From an uncultured Lachnospiraceae bacterium (GTDB lineage Bacteria; Bacillota; Clostridia; Lachnospirales; Lachnospiraceae), in assembly GCA_900320485.1 (NCBI GenBank), contig ONSO01000011.1, positions 1 to 32,873 of the forward strand: 32,873 nucleotides of DNA, in the 5' to 3' direction. The position numbers were made by a program, and so were the translations under genes. Position 1 is the first letter of the stretch. Every line of letters starts with the position of its first letter. The notes under the pieces were generated by a model, which did no database searches, was not told the origin of the DNA, and saw nothing but the letters and a program-made list of their open reading frames with translations. Shown in pieces: positions 23,878 through 32,673 of this stretch.

Positions 23878-26094
23878 CTAGTAACCGTTCGCAACGTAAA
23901 ACAGCGGATTCATGTAGGTACTTCCTTTCATAAGCTCCACGTGAATGTGACTTCCCATCGTCGTTCCCATCCCTCCTGAAGTGCCTATCTCCTGTCCCTG
24001 CGTCACGTGATCCCCCACTCGAACGCAATAACTTCTCATGTGGGCATATCGAATTACGTATCCCTTTTCGTGCTTTATGCTGACGTAGTATCCATATTGG
24101 TCGCTGTAGGATGCCTCCTTCACGATGCCGTCCATGGAAGATTTCACTTTCGTTCCTTCAGCCATTAAAATGTCAACGCCCCTGTGAAGTTCCATGGCAC
24201 CCGTCGTTTCATTTTCTCGATATCCGTACTGGCTGCATATACACGAATTCCAGTCAAAATCCACGGGCGATGCGAATGCCTGTACCAGCCCGTGAGAATA
24301 ACCGTACACGGCATAAAGCTGCTGTGCCTGTGCGTTCCCCGACATCCTTCCTGCAACCACCGTCTCCAGTGGCGTTACCGTCAGCGTTGTTTTTAACACT
24401 TTTACCGTGTATTCCTCCTCTTCCCAATATGCTTCTACGTCCTGGTATTCCTCCTCTTCCTGATACTCCTCCTCTTCCTCATATTCCTCTTCCCGTATTC
24501 CTCCCGTCCGCGGATCCAGCACAAGCCTGACCTTGGTGACCGTTCTCGTCTTTGTGACCAATCTGGTCTTAGTTACGGTCCTGTATTTCTGGACAAGTCT
24601 CGTTCTGGTTTCCGTCGTGGGTTCGATGCTGAGCACATACGTTTCGCTGAACAGTCCGTCAATTTCAGACATTGCCGCCCGCTCTATCTTTCCGTACTTT
24701 GCAGACAGATAATTGATCAGCGTAAATGGATTATGCCCTATCGTTCCCAGAGTATATGAATACTCGTCATATCCGCGGTACCTCGACTCTATTGAATTGA
24801 TCTGTGCCTTTAACTCGACTTCCTTCTTTGAAAAGGCAAGATCTGCACCGTCAATCTGCGAGGGACTGCTCTGATAGCCCGAAGACTGCGTTCCTCCGAC
24901 GATTCCGCCTATGATTGGGCTTGCTATGGACACGCCCGCCCCGATGATAAACACCACGACTCCCAAAAGTACGCATAATACAACGACCAGCGTTTTTGAT
25001 CCGGAAGTTAACGCCTCAACGATCTTTCTAGCCGCACTTGCCGTCTCCTTGGTTTTCTTGGATCCCTTTATGCCTCCGCCAAAGACGTGCGCCGTTCGAT
25101 ACTCTTTCGCATAATCCCGCTTGATCTTCTTTTTTCTCGCCTGCTTCTGGCGCAACTTCATGTTTTCCGAAAAAGTCTTTGACCTCTCGCGTATCTGTCT
25201 GGAAGTCTCCAGCGATCCTTTAAGAAATGCCGAGGCATCCGCGTTTAAGTCCTTTTGAACCTCCCTGCGAACTTCAAGCCAGCCCTTTCCTAAGCTTTCT
25301 CCAGTCTCCAGCCCCAGCCTTGCCATGTCACGAGCCGCAGTATCGTCCTTTTCGCCAGTCCCCTTGTCCAGCACGCCATCCGTCAGATCAGTCACGGTGT
25401 AAAACCCGTTACCAAGCTCAACCCTGCCCTGTTTTTTCTTTGCCCTTGTGCGGATCTCCTTTCGCCATGCGGCTGCCTGCTTCGGCGGTAGCTTTTTGCT
25501 GTTCCTGATGGCTGCCCTTTGTTTTTTTCTGATCTCATGTCCTGACATGAACTCTGCGCCCATGTCTCCAAAGTCTCCTGCCACCTTTCCGGCTGAATGA
25601 AATTCCTTGCCACTCTCCGTCCTTGCGTGATGCTCCCGTTCTGCCCTTGAATGAGGCTCTCCGTCAGTCTTCCTTTTCTTCTCCGCTTCTGCCTTGGCTT
25701 CCTCGGCTTTATTCCGTGCCTGCTTTCTGCCGTATTCCTTTGCGGTAACCTTCTCGGCTTTGTCGCCTTTGGCATCATTAATGCTTTTCCCGGCATTTTC
25801 CTTAAAGTCAGTCTGCTCTTTCGTTCTAAATTCTGTCGCATTGTTTCCAGCCTCAAAGATTTCTCCCGACTTGCCTTGGGAAAATGAACCAGCTTCAGGG
25901 TTCATGTTTACGATAAAGCCTTCAGGGTTCTCATTCACTGCTGTTTGTCCGTTTTTTTCAGCCCCTCTTCTCACCTGTTTTTTATTCCGCTCGTGCTTTT
26001 CAGGATCGGGTCCGTCTCTCTTTCTCTCTCCAAAATTCCCGTCAACGGGATTGCCTTCAAATAGGTTCTTCCCGTCATCACTGTTCTTCTCCAT
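23878..26094 (-). CDS. CD1108-type conjugation protein with M23 metallopeptidase domain
   Basis: A 738-aa membrane protein that probably opens peptidoglycan for the transfer channel. The start at 26094 overlaps the VirB4 3' end by 17 bases, with GGAAGGAG 6 bases before it. Residues ~1-365 are highly charged and cytoplasmic. A membrane segment (TLVVVLCVLLGVVVFIIGAG) lies at ~370-398. After a linker, ~495-530 carries basic TKTRLV-type repeats and ~531-560 carries acidic EEEEYQ-type repeats. The M23 (lysostaphin-type) domain fills ~610-738, with zinc ligands His and Asp in HRGVD (~638) and HxH in HIHVEL (~716), so it looks active. Confidence 0.85.
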   Translation of the reverse strand: MEKNSDDGKNLFEGNPVDGNFGERKRDGPDPEKHERNKKQVRRGAEKNGQTAVNENPEGFIVNMNPEAGSFSQGKSGEIFEAGNNATEFRTKEQTDFKENAGKSINDAKGDKAEKVTAKEYGRKQARNKAEEAKAEAEKKRKTDGEPHSRAEREHHARTESGKEFHSAGKVAGDFGDMGAEFMSGHEIRKKQRAAIRNSKKLPPKQAAAWRKEIRTRAKKKQGRVELGNGFYTVTDLTDGVLDKGTGEKDDTAARDMARLGLETGESLGKGWLEVRREVQKDLNADASAFLKGSLETSRQIRERSKTFSENMKLRQKQARKKKIKRDYAKEYRTAHVFGGGIKGSKKTKETASAARKIVEALTSGSKTLVVVLCVLLGVVVFIIGAGVSIASPIIGGIVGGTQSSGYQSSPSQIDGADLAFSKKEVELKAQINSIESRYRGYDEYSYTLGTIGHNPFTLINYLSAKYGKIERAAMSEIDGLFSETYVLSIEPTTETRTRLVQKYRTVTKTRLVTKTRTVTKVRLVLDPRTGGIREEEYEEEEEYQEEEEYQDVEAYWEEEEYTVKVLKTTLTVTPLETVVAGRMSGNAQAQQLYAVYGYSHGLVQAFASPVDFDWNSCICSQYGYRENETTGAMELHRGVDILMAEGTKVKSSMDGIVKEASYSDQYGYYVSIKHEKGYVIRYAHMRSYCVRVGDHVTQGQEIGTSGGMGTTMGSHIHVELMKGSTYMNPLFYVANGY

Positions 26095-28621
26095 TGCCTG
26101 CTCCTTCCGTTTCCTTCGGTTTGTCTTCCACCTCCTCTGGTTTTGTGTTCATAATCTTAAAGCTCTTTGTGTCCGTCGGATACTTGTCAATAAAAGGTAT
26201 CACGGCATCATTAAAGAGTATTAGTCCGCATCCCTGATCGGAATTTGTTACCTTTTCCATCTGCTTCTCCGACAGGTTAAACTTATCCATGATGATTTCA
26301 CGGTCATTGACGCTCTGATTCAGCAGATATACAAAGTCGCTGTTGCCAAGAATTCCCTCGATCTTTGCTGATTGCAGAAAGTCTCCCACGTTCTGCGTAA
26401 GTCCGGTAGGTATTCCGCCCCATTTTCTGAAACGCTTCCAAATCTCCACGGAATACTCTGCCGTCTGCTCCTCTCGTAGCAGTAAGTGAAACTCGTCACA
26501 GTAATACCTTGTTGAAATCTTTCTCTCCCTGTTCAGCGACACCCTGTTCCACACGGCATCCTGAACGATCAGCATTCCAAGCTCCTTTAGCTGGCTTCCA
26601 AGGTCACGAATGTCAAAACATACGATCCTGTTCTGTGCGTCTATGTTGCTCCTGTGGTTAAAATAGTTCTGTGATCCGTGAACGTACAGCAAAAGGCTGT
26701 TCGCGATTCTGATTGCCTTTTGCTTTGCGTCAAGCGCCAATGCCTCAGACACGGCTACTTTTGGATCATAACGAAGAAGCTCGTTATACAAGTCTTCCAA
26801 AATCGGCATGTTTTCCGGCTTTGGATCCCTAAAGTAGTTTTCATATATCTTGTCTATGCAGCCGTCTATGATGCCCTTTTCGTCATTCTCCAGCCCCTTC
26901 TTTCTGCCCGCAATCATGTCACAGAGCGTTATGATGAAATCTGACTTAAGTTTTAGCGCTTCCCTGTCGCCCATGTGGGACAGCTGTATGTCCATGGGAT
27001 TTAAGTACTGCGTGGAATTCGTTGACAGTTTTACTACCTCGCCGCCAAGGGTCTTTACAAGCGGATAATACTCTCCTTCGGGATCACAGATTAAAATGTC
27101 ATCCGTCGTAACTAAGAAGCACCCTAAAATCTCTCGTTTTGCCGAGAATGACTTGCCCGATCCAGGCGTGCCAAGGATAATCCCGTTTGGCGTTCTAAGC
27201 GTCTTTCTGTCTGCCATGATCATGTTGTTTGAAAGGGCGTTTAAGCCGTAATAGAGTGACTTGCCCGTCTGGAACAGCTCCCTGGTGTTAAAGGGCACAA
27301 GTATCGCCAGATTCTTCGTCACAAGATTCCTTTGAAGCTTCACATCATTGATGCCTATTGGTGCCACGGCATTCATTGCGTTCTCCTGATCATAAGACAT
27401 GTCTGTAAGCACGCAGTTAGCCGTCTGAACGATTCCCAGGATCCGCTGACTGACGATCTCCATTTCCTTCTTGGTTTTTCCAAAACCTGCCAGCAAAATG
27501 GTGGTTTTTATCAGCTTTTGATTGCTGGTGTTCATGTCATCCAGCAGTTCCTTGGTCGCGGTTTCATATACCAGGATGTCCGGCGGAACAATGTCCATGT
27601 CCCAGCCGCCCTTAACTGCCTTTTTCTGCTCGTTAATCTTCGACTTCTGAACTTCTGAAAGGGCATGTTTTAGCATTTTTATCGCCTTAAATGTGTCAAT
27701 GGTCCGAAAGTGGATTGAAACGCACAGCGTGTCATCCAGGTCAAGAATGCTCGTCAGCACCTCGTCGCTGATTTTCGGTGCAACCAGGTCAAAATACCGC
27801 ACTTTCCCATATGCATTTCCCATCTTAAAGTATCCTGGATTGCGAAAATCCATCTTATGCGGTGCAACCTGGTCCTTTTGGGTATCACCGATTTCTTCCA
27901 TCCTTTCATAGCTGAAATCAAAAGCTTCCTCTTCATTTTGGTTATAATACTCATGAAGAAGTTTTATCCTGTCCTCACCGTTTAGTATCCTGGCATTGCT
28001 GCCTATTCCCCTGAAGTGGTTTACCATGTCAGACTGCAAACCCTTAAACCTGCTTCTGGCTTCCTTCAGGTTAGGCGCTTCCACTCCAAAGATTAAGTAT
28101 TTTCCTTTAACGATCCCGTTTGTGCCCTTGGTACTTAAGTTCTTAAGCATCTCCGAATACTCTTCCCTGATGTCATCATGGGAATCACCCTGCAAGGCAA
28201 TGTCAAACTGCGTCTCAAGGTTTTTTGCGTTTACCCTTCTGTTAAACAGGAACAACTGACAAGTAACGCTAGGATCAAAACAGTTAATGCATTGGGAATA
28301 AAGCCCTAGGACATTGGCGCGTTCTGTATCATCCAGCAGCACATAGTTCACATCGTGGAACTCTATCATCTTCGTATAAAAATCGTCATGCACCTTGCAT
28401 ATTCCATCCTCATAAACCTCTTCAAACGCTATGGTTTGCTGCGTGGAGATCTCCCTGCTCTTTTTCCCTTTCCCTGCAAGAATTCTTTCCAGTTCCTTTT
28501 TCCGTTTATATTCTTTTAGCGTAAGTCCCGTCAGCTGACAAAAAAGGGAATCCAGACCAGATTCCTTTTTACTTTTTCCCTTTACTTTTTGCCCGCTTCC
28601 GCTTACGCTGTTTTTCTTCAA
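26078..28621 (-). CDS. VirB4-family conjugation ATPase
   Basis: An 847-aa ATPase that powers the type IV secretion channel. The start is a TTG at 28619-28621 inside the PrgI gene (53-base overlap). It is supported by GGAGGT 8 bases upstream, and no early ATG is available. The N-terminal half holds the VirB4/CagE-type region. The ATPase half has Walker A GTPGSGKSFSAKRE (~487) and Walker B YYCDEFHLLL (~710), followed by TQNVGDFLQ. Length and motifs match CD1110-type proteins of Clostridia ICEs, and no lesion is seen. The overlap with PrgI upstream and the M23 gene downstream shows tight coupling of the core channel genes. Confidence 0.9.
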   Translation of the reverse strand: MKKNSVSGSGQKVKGKSKKESGLDSLFCQLTGLTLKEYKRKKELERILAGKGKKSREISTQQTIAFEEVYEDGICKVHDDFYTKMIEFHDVNYVLLDDTERANVLGLYSQCINCFDPSVTCQLFLFNRRVNAKNLETQFDIALQGDSHDDIREEYSEMLKNLSTKGTNGIVKGKYLIFGVEAPNLKEARSRFKGLQSDMVNHFRGIGSNARILNGEDRIKLLHEYYNQNEEEAFDFSYERMEEIGDTQKDQVAPHKMDFRNPGYFKMGNAYGKVRYFDLVAPKISDEVLTSILDLDDTLCVSIHFRTIDTFKAIKMLKHALSEVQKSKINEQKKAVKGGWDMDIVPPDILVYETATKELLDDMNTSNQKLIKTTILLAGFGKTKKEMEIVSQRILGIVQTANCVLTDMSYDQENAMNAVAPIGINDVKLQRNLVTKNLAILVPFNTRELFQTGKSLYYGLNALSNNMIMADRKTLRTPNGIILGTPGSGKSFSAKREILGCFLVTTDDILICDPEGEYYPLVKTLGGEVVKLSTNSTQYLNPMDIQLSHMGDREALKLKSDFIITLCDMIAGRKKGLENDEKGIIDGCIDKIYENYFRDPKPENMPILEDLYNELLRYDPKVAVSEALALDAKQKAIRIANSLLLYVHGSQNYFNHRSNIDAQNRIVCFDIRDLGSQLKELGMLIVQDAVWNRVSLNRERKISTRYYCDEFHLLLREEQTAEYSVEIWKRFRKWGGIPTGLTQNVGDFLQSAKIEGILGNSDFVYLLNQSVNDREIIMDKFNLSEKQMEKVTNSDQGCGLILFNDAVIPFIDKYPTDTKSFKIMNTKPEEVEDKPKETEGAGNGEEQ

Positions 28622-28976
28622 GAGCTATTACCTCCATTTCCATCCTCTTTCGCTCGGCTTCCAAAACAAACCTGTTTTGTGACTTGAACATTCTAATGCC
28701 AGGCCTTAGATATTTCATTCTGATGACTTGCATAAAATACTGTTCTGCCGGAAGCCCTTCCTTCTCATACATTGCAAAGAAGAAGAACGGCAGCATGACC
28801 GCAACCATGATAAGCGCGGACGCTTCCGTTCCAAGCGTTCCTTTCGTTATCAGATACAGCGGAATCCCTATGGCTCCCGCCGTACCAAAGCATATGACCT
28901 GCCTTTTTGTAAAATTTCCAATGAGTTTGCTTTTTATCTTTGCCGGATCTTTCGCTACTTCGACCGTAACCGCCAT
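28569..28976 (-). CDS. PrgI-family conjugation protein
   Basis: A 135-aa inner-membrane protein of the mating channel, analogous to VirB3 in its position before VirB4. The start at 28976 follows AGGAGGTGA by 7 bases. Two membrane segments are clear at ~28-48 (VICFGTAGAIGIPLYLI) and ~53-70 (ALIMVAVMLPFFFFAMY), followed by EKEGLPAEQYFMQVIRMKYL, the family's signature. The basic C-terminal tail is encoded over the VirB4 start. The gene lies 14 bases after VirB6. Confidence 0.85.
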   Translation of the reverse strand: MAVTVEVAKDPAKIKSKLIGNFTKRQVICFGTAGAIGIPLYLITKGTLGTEASALIMVAVMLPFFFFAMYEKEGLPAEQYFMQVIRMKYLRPGIRMFKSQNRFVLEAERKRMEMEVIALEEKQRKRKRAKSKGKK

Positions 28977-28990
28977 GTCATTCTCACCTC

Positions 28991-29866
28991 CTACCTTGCA
29001 TTCAAAATTGATTTGGCAAACGATCCCGTCTTAAAAAGGGAAAAGCACAATACGACGGTGTGCGCCAAAATCTGCCAGACCGCTTCGTGCAGGTCCGAAT
29101 CTATCGTCAGGTGCGACACTAACACGGCATAGATGCCGACGCACACCATGATAAAGAATCCCTGCAACGCAAGGGCAAATATGCCCCTTATGTAATTTGT
29201 TCCAATGTTTCCCCATTCTCTGTTCGCCAAGGTGGCAAACGGTATGGGAGCCACGGAAACATAAAGGTATATCTCAATCATTCGCCCATAAATAATGACT
29301 GTAATCAGGAGCGATATGAACCTGAGACAGAGCTTGCACATCATGGTTTCAAAACCGAGGCTAATCAAATCTCCGGTTGGCATCGAATACAGATGCGTCG
29401 TAAATATGCTCTGTATCGATGACGATACGTGAACGGTGGTGGAATCCACGATCAGCGTGGATGCGCTTAAGGTCATGTGACTTCCAACATCAAACGCTGC
29501 CATCACTATGTCCGCGGTGTGACTGAGCAGCATGACCGCTATGCACGCCTTGAAAAGGTACTTGAAAAACAATGCCGTGTCAAATTCGTGCATGTTATTT
29601 TTGTCAATGACCATCGTGATTAGCTCATAGCAGAGAACGTAAGTAATAATGATCCCTGCTATGGGCAATACCACGTTTTCGGACAGATTCCTCACCATGT
29701 TAAATATCGTCGGGTTCCATGTGCTGGGTGTTCGGCTAACGTCAGCTCCTATTCCAGCGACCTTATTGTTCACTCCGTTGAACAGGTCTTCCAGATTAGC
29801 CATAACCCAGCCGCGCAAGAAATCCCTTATGAATTCCTCTAATTGATCCGTGAGAAATTCAAACAT
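28991..29866 (-). CDS. VirB6/TrbL-like channel protein (CD1112 family)
   Basis: A 291-aa polytopic membrane protein expected to form part of the inner-membrane pore. The start at 29866 follows GGGGGAT by 5 bases. About five membrane segments are visible: ~60-82 (VVLPIAGIIITYVLCYEL), ~98-122, ~178-205 (FISLLITVIIYGRMIEIYLY), ~228-252 (ALQGFFIMVCVGIYAVL) and ~265-280. The N-terminal FLTDQLEEFIRDFLRGWVMANLE segment is amphipathic and typical of the family. It lies between Maff2 and PrgI as expected. Confidence 0.85.
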   Translation of the reverse strand: MFEFLTDQLEEFIRDFLRGWVMANLEDLFNGVNNKVAGIGADVSRTPSTWNPTIFNMVRNLSENVVLPIAGIIITYVLCYELITMVIDKNNMHEFDTALFFKYLFKACIAVMLLSHTADIVMAAFDVGSHMTLSASTLIVDSTTVHVSSSIQSIFTTHLYSMPTGDLISLGFETMMCKLCLRFISLLITVIIYGRMIEIYLYVSVAPIPFATLANREWGNIGTNYIRGIFALALQGFFIMVCVGIYAVLVSHLTIDSDLHEAVWQILAHTVVLCFSLFKTGSFAKSILNAR

Positions 29867-29879
29867 TTATCATCCCCCG

Positions 29880-30092
29880 TTAGAAAAGCGTCGTAAGAAG
29901 GGGAATCACGGTTCTAGCCACAACCACGATGCCGCCGCCAGCCATCAACTGCTTAATTCCCTGTGACTTGCTGGATCCGTTATCACTGCTGTAACCTTCC
30001 AACAGGTTAATGATTCCCCAAACGGCAAGACCTGCTCCAATTGCCGTTACTACAGTCTGCATTGTTCCTACTGCTGATGCAAAAAACTCCAT
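29880..30092 (-). CDS. Maff2-family small membrane protein
   Basis: A 70-aa protein with two membrane segments (~8-28 TMQTVVTAIGAGLAVWGI and ~48-68 GGGIVVVARTVIPLL) joined by a short loop with DNGSSKSQGIKQLMAG. This is the classic Maff2 pattern, thought to be VirB2/pilin-like in position. The start at 30092 follows AAAGGAGATT by 6 bases. It precedes VirB6 by 13 bases. No signal cleavage site is obvious. Confidence 0.85.
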   Translation of the reverse strand: MEFFASAVGTMQTVVTAIGAGLAVWGIINLLEGYSSDNGSSKSQGIKQLMAGGGIVVVARTVIPLLTTLF

Positions 30093-30106
30093 TTTCTTAA
30101 TCTCCT

Positions 30107-30169
30107 TTAACTTTTCTGCTCCTTATTTTTCCGGTCCGGCATCAGGTGACTCACGCCCCATTTATCCAT
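30107..30169 (-). CDS. Possible 20-aa peptide between VirD4 and Maff2
   Basis: ATG 30169 opens MDKWGVSHLMPDRKNKEQKS and stops at TAA 30107-30109, filling most of the 84-base gap. The ribosome binding site is poor (ACGGA directly before the ATG). It could be a translated spacer coupling VirD4 to Maff2, or chance. Confidence 0.25.
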   Translation of the reverse strand: MDKWGVSHLMPDRKNKEQKS

Positions 30170-30176
30170 TCCGTAT

Positions 30177-32033
30177 TCAGTTTTTATCTTCCACCAAGCC
30201 CACGTTTATTACTTCAATCTTTTGCTTTTTTCGAAGCGTCAGCTTTGTGGATAATGCCTTTTCAACGTCAAATGCGTTCTTTTTGTTATAGTCCGACAGC
30301 TGATTGTATCTTTTATGCTTTGTAATGTCATACTTGTCCGAGAGAAAGGCTCTCCCACCCTTAAGCCGTAAGATGCACTTGCCGCCAGGCATGACCGCTA
30401 TTTCATCCTGACTCATGAGATCCTTGCCCATCTTTTGGTAGTTCACGCCATGCGACTGGCTGCTTCCCTTTGTGTCAGAAGTGGTCGTTGTGTCAATTGT
30501 TTCCTTTCCAAGAAGCTCAGCCAGGTTTTTCAGTTCCTCTCCTTCCGCGCCTCCCAGATACAGTTTTGAATCACAGCTTCCTTCGATCGTTTTGGCATGA
30601 TCCTTGTAAATCGTCTGAATCTGTGCCCTTGACTGCAAAATACTAGAAGCAGAAATGTTTCTGCTTCTGACGATGGTAATGATTTTATGAAAATTAGGAA
30701 TCTGTCCTATGTTTGCAAACTCATCCAGGATGAACCTCACATGGAAGGGAAGTGCTCCGCCATAATCCATATAAGCCTTGTCACAAAGGATGTTAAACAG
30801 CTGGGACTGCATGATGGCTAAAAGAAAGTTGAAGGTGTCATCGGTATCCGACATGATCATAAAAAGTGCAGTCTTTCGGTCTCCCGTCTTATCCAGCTCC
30901 ATTTCGTCATATTCCGTGAGTTCCCGCAGCGCCCTGATGTCAAACGGTGCAAGCCTGGCACCACAGGAAATCAATATGGACTTTGCCGTCTTTCCAGCCG
31001 CAAGCTTGTACTTCTTGTATTGGCGTACTGCGAAATGCTCAGGATCCCGTTCTTCAAGTTCCTCAAACATCAGGTCAATGGCGTTTTTATAATTCTCATC
31101 GTCCTCCCTCGTTTCGGAAGCGTCAATCATGTCAAGCAGCGTACTAAAATTCCTCTCTTCCTCAACGCACTCATAAAACATGTATCCAATGTATGCCTGA
31201 TAGAGAAGCTTTTCCGCCTTCTGCCAAAAATCGTCTCCCGACTGCGTTCCTTCTCCTTTCGTGTTTATCAGCAGGGCATTCACAAATCTCAAAAGGTCCT
31301 CTTCGTTTTTAATGTAAATCATGGGATTGAAATGCATGGACTTTTTGAAGTCAATGGTATTGATGACTTTAATGACATAGCCTGCTTTCTTAAGCATTGT
31401 TCCCACCTCTTCAATGATGGTTCCCTTGGGGTCCGTGATAACATAGGATGAATGCAGCTGCATGATGTTTGGTTTCACAAAGAAACGGGTCTTTCCGGAT
31501 CCGCTGCCACCTATGACCAAAACATTTTTATTTCTCTCATAAACAGGGTTATCAGGTCTGCCAGCCATTCTTAAGGATTCAGTCTTCGTAAGGATGATAT
31601 TGTTATCAGGATCTTCCCAGTCAACAAATGGCTCAATATCCTTTTCCGTTCCCCACCTTGCTGAACCATACTCTACGCCCGTTCGATACTTTTTGGCATT
31701 TTTTATCTTGTAATAAACGACCAGGCGAAAGGCAACGCCCGCGAGAATGCCAATGCACAGATCCTTCCAGTGAAAGCTTGGGAGCACGCTCTTAAACGCT
31801 GCGTTAATGTTTGCAAGTCCATTCATTAGCCTGATGATGAACTCGTTCTCTTCCGCAAGACGATACGCCAGGCTTACCTTATTGCCAAAATACCCAAAAA
31901 TCACATATGGGGCAAAAGCCTTAATGATTCCTGTCGTCCCCATTTTCTTCAACTTTTTCTTGCAGGTTTTTAAGTATTTTTCCACAAGGCTGGTCTTTCG
32001 TTTGGATGAAGTCTTTCCCTTCTTTTTACTCAT
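30177..32033 (-). CDS. VirD4-type coupling protein ATPase (CD1115 family)
   Basis: A 618-aa membrane ATPase that brings the relaxase-DNA complex to the channel. The start at 32033 overlaps the PcfB stop by four bases (ATGA). Two N-terminal membrane segments lie at ~40-60 and ~90-110 (LCIGILAGVAFRLVVYY). Walker A is GGSGSGKTRF (~178) and Walker B is FILDEFANIG (~437); the TraG/VirD4 motif ASSILQSRAQIQTIY follows. The protein is complete and of usual length. With PcfB it forms the substrate-receptor pair known from PcfC/PcfB-type systems. Confidence 0.9.
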   Translation of the reverse strand: MSKKKGKTSSKRKTSLVEKYLKTCKKKLKKMGTTGIIKAFAPYVIFGYFGNKVSLAYRLAEENEFIIRLMNGLANINAAFKSVLPSFHWKDLCIGILAGVAFRLVVYYKIKNAKKYRTGVEYGSARWGTEKDIEPFVDWEDPDNNIILTKTESLRMAGRPDNPVYERNKNVLVIGGSGSGKTRFFVKPNIMQLHSSYVITDPKGTIIEEVGTMLKKAGYVIKVINTIDFKKSMHFNPMIYIKNEEDLLRFVNALLINTKGEGTQSGDDFWQKAEKLLYQAYIGYMFYECVEEERNFSTLLDMIDASETREDDENYKNAIDLMFEELEERDPEHFAVRQYKKYKLAAGKTAKSILISCGARLAPFDIRALRELTEYDEMELDKTGDRKTALFMIMSDTDDTFNFLLAIMQSQLFNILCDKAYMDYGGALPFHVRFILDEFANIGQIPNFHKIITIVRSRNISASSILQSRAQIQTIYKDHAKTIEGSCDSKLYLGGAEGEELKNLAELLGKETIDTTTTSDTKGSSQSHGVNYQKMGKDLMSQDEIAVMPGGKCILRLKGGRAFLSDKYDITKHKRYNQLSDYNKKNAFDVEKALSTKLTLRKKQKIEVINVGLVEDKN

Positions 32034-32530
32034 AAGGCACGGCTCCGATCCTTGTATTTAACCTTCGTCATGTCCTGGTACAGGCTCTTCGCCTTTTCCT
32101 TATACGCATTCAGTCTTTCCTTAAAGCTCGTTCGGTTTTGCCGCTTCTCATTTTCCTTGACAAATTCCTTAAAAGCCATCGTCATGGTATCCTGATCCCT
32201 TGCCTTGAAAAACACAAAATACTTCGGCGGATCACAGCTTCCATCCTTTTTGACGGCATAATCAATTCCATACTTTCTGGCAACTCGGTCAAAGGACTTT
32301 ATGTTTCCGTCATTGATCTCTATGCTTACGGCTCCGGCATTCTGCCTGTTAAGTTCATCCAGCGTCATCTTTCCGGTTTTGGGCGTGTTTGCCTTTGCCT
32401 GCGCCTTCGCTGCCGACCGAGCCTTGTCATCCGCTATTACCTTGGCAAGAGCCCGCGCTAAGATGCTTGCTGACAGTTTTACGCCACTTATGACTATTGA
32501 GACCACCTTCTCATTTACTTCCTCTTCCAT
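32030..32530 (-). CDS. PcfB-family (DUF3801) conjugation accessory protein
   Basis: A 166-aa protein, the first recognisable gene of the transfer operon in this window. The start at 32530 follows AAAGGAG by 6 bases. The N-terminus (VVSIVISGVKLSASILARAL) and the DUF3801 core (KMTLDELNRQNAGAVSIEI, FDRVARKYGIDYAVKKD, PKYFVFFKARDQDTM) are typical. In enterococcal pCF10, PcfB works with the coupling protein PcfC. The C-terminus carries SFKERLNAYKEKAK and ends SRAL, similar to the tails of the DUF5688 and 169-aa proteins. Its ATG overlaps the stop of a micro-ORF (TAATG). Confidence 0.85.
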   Translation of the reverse strand: MEEEVNEKVVSIVISGVKLSASILARALAKVIADDKARSAAKAQAKANTPKTGKMTLDELNRQNAGAVSIEINDGNIKSFDRVARKYGIDYAVKKDGSCDPPKYFVFFKARDQDTMTMAFKEFVKENEKRQNRTSFKERLNAYKEKAKSLYQDMTKVKYKDRSRAL

Positions 32531-32574
32531 TAGCCACTCCTTTCCAAATCACTCCTGTCTTTCCATACCTTCAC
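32530..32574 (-). CDS. 14-codon micro-ORF coupled to PcfB
   Basis: GTG 32574 opens MKVWKDRSDLERSG and ends in TAA that shares one base with the PcfB ATG. Its GTG overlaps the TGA of the preceding micro-ORF (GTGA). It contains the PcfB ribosome binding site. It is probably read only by coupled ribosomes, so the peptide itself may have no role. Confidence 0.3.
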   Translation of the reverse strand: MKVWKDRSDLERSG

Positions 32575-32606
32575 GGCGGAACCACAAGTTTTCGTAAATA
32601 AATCAT
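32571..32606 (-). CDS. 11-aa micro-ORF (MIYLRKLVVPP) with ideal RBS
   Basis: ATG 32606 is preceded by GGAGGT at 32615-32620 with 8 bases between, an optimal site. The peptide is basic and hydrophobic and ends in two prolines, a context that can slow ribosomes before a TGA stop. A 3-codon ORF (MKI, 32603-32614) overlaps its start. It lies just after the terminator, at the head of the transfer operon, and suggests leader-type control. Confidence 0.4.
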   Translation of the reverse strand: MIYLRKLVVPP

Positions 32607-32629
32607 ATTTTCATACCTCCAAAAAATCG

Positions 32630-32673
32630 TTTAAAACAAAAAGGCAAGCATAAGATCAATCTCATACTTGCCC
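32630..32673 (-). terminator. Terminator/attenuator hairpin upstream of the transfer operon
   Basis: On the minus strand GGCAAGTATGAGAT pairs with ATCTTATGCTTGCC (14 positions, two G-T) and is followed by TTTTTGTTTT. It is a good Rho-independent terminator placed 100 bases before PcfB and after a probable promoter. It is either the end of an upstream operon or an attenuator in the PcfB leader. Confidence 0.75.

Noticed and set aside
24111..24530. Plus-strand proline-rich frame
   Set aside because: It is the antisense image of the acidic EEEEY repeats in the M23 protein.
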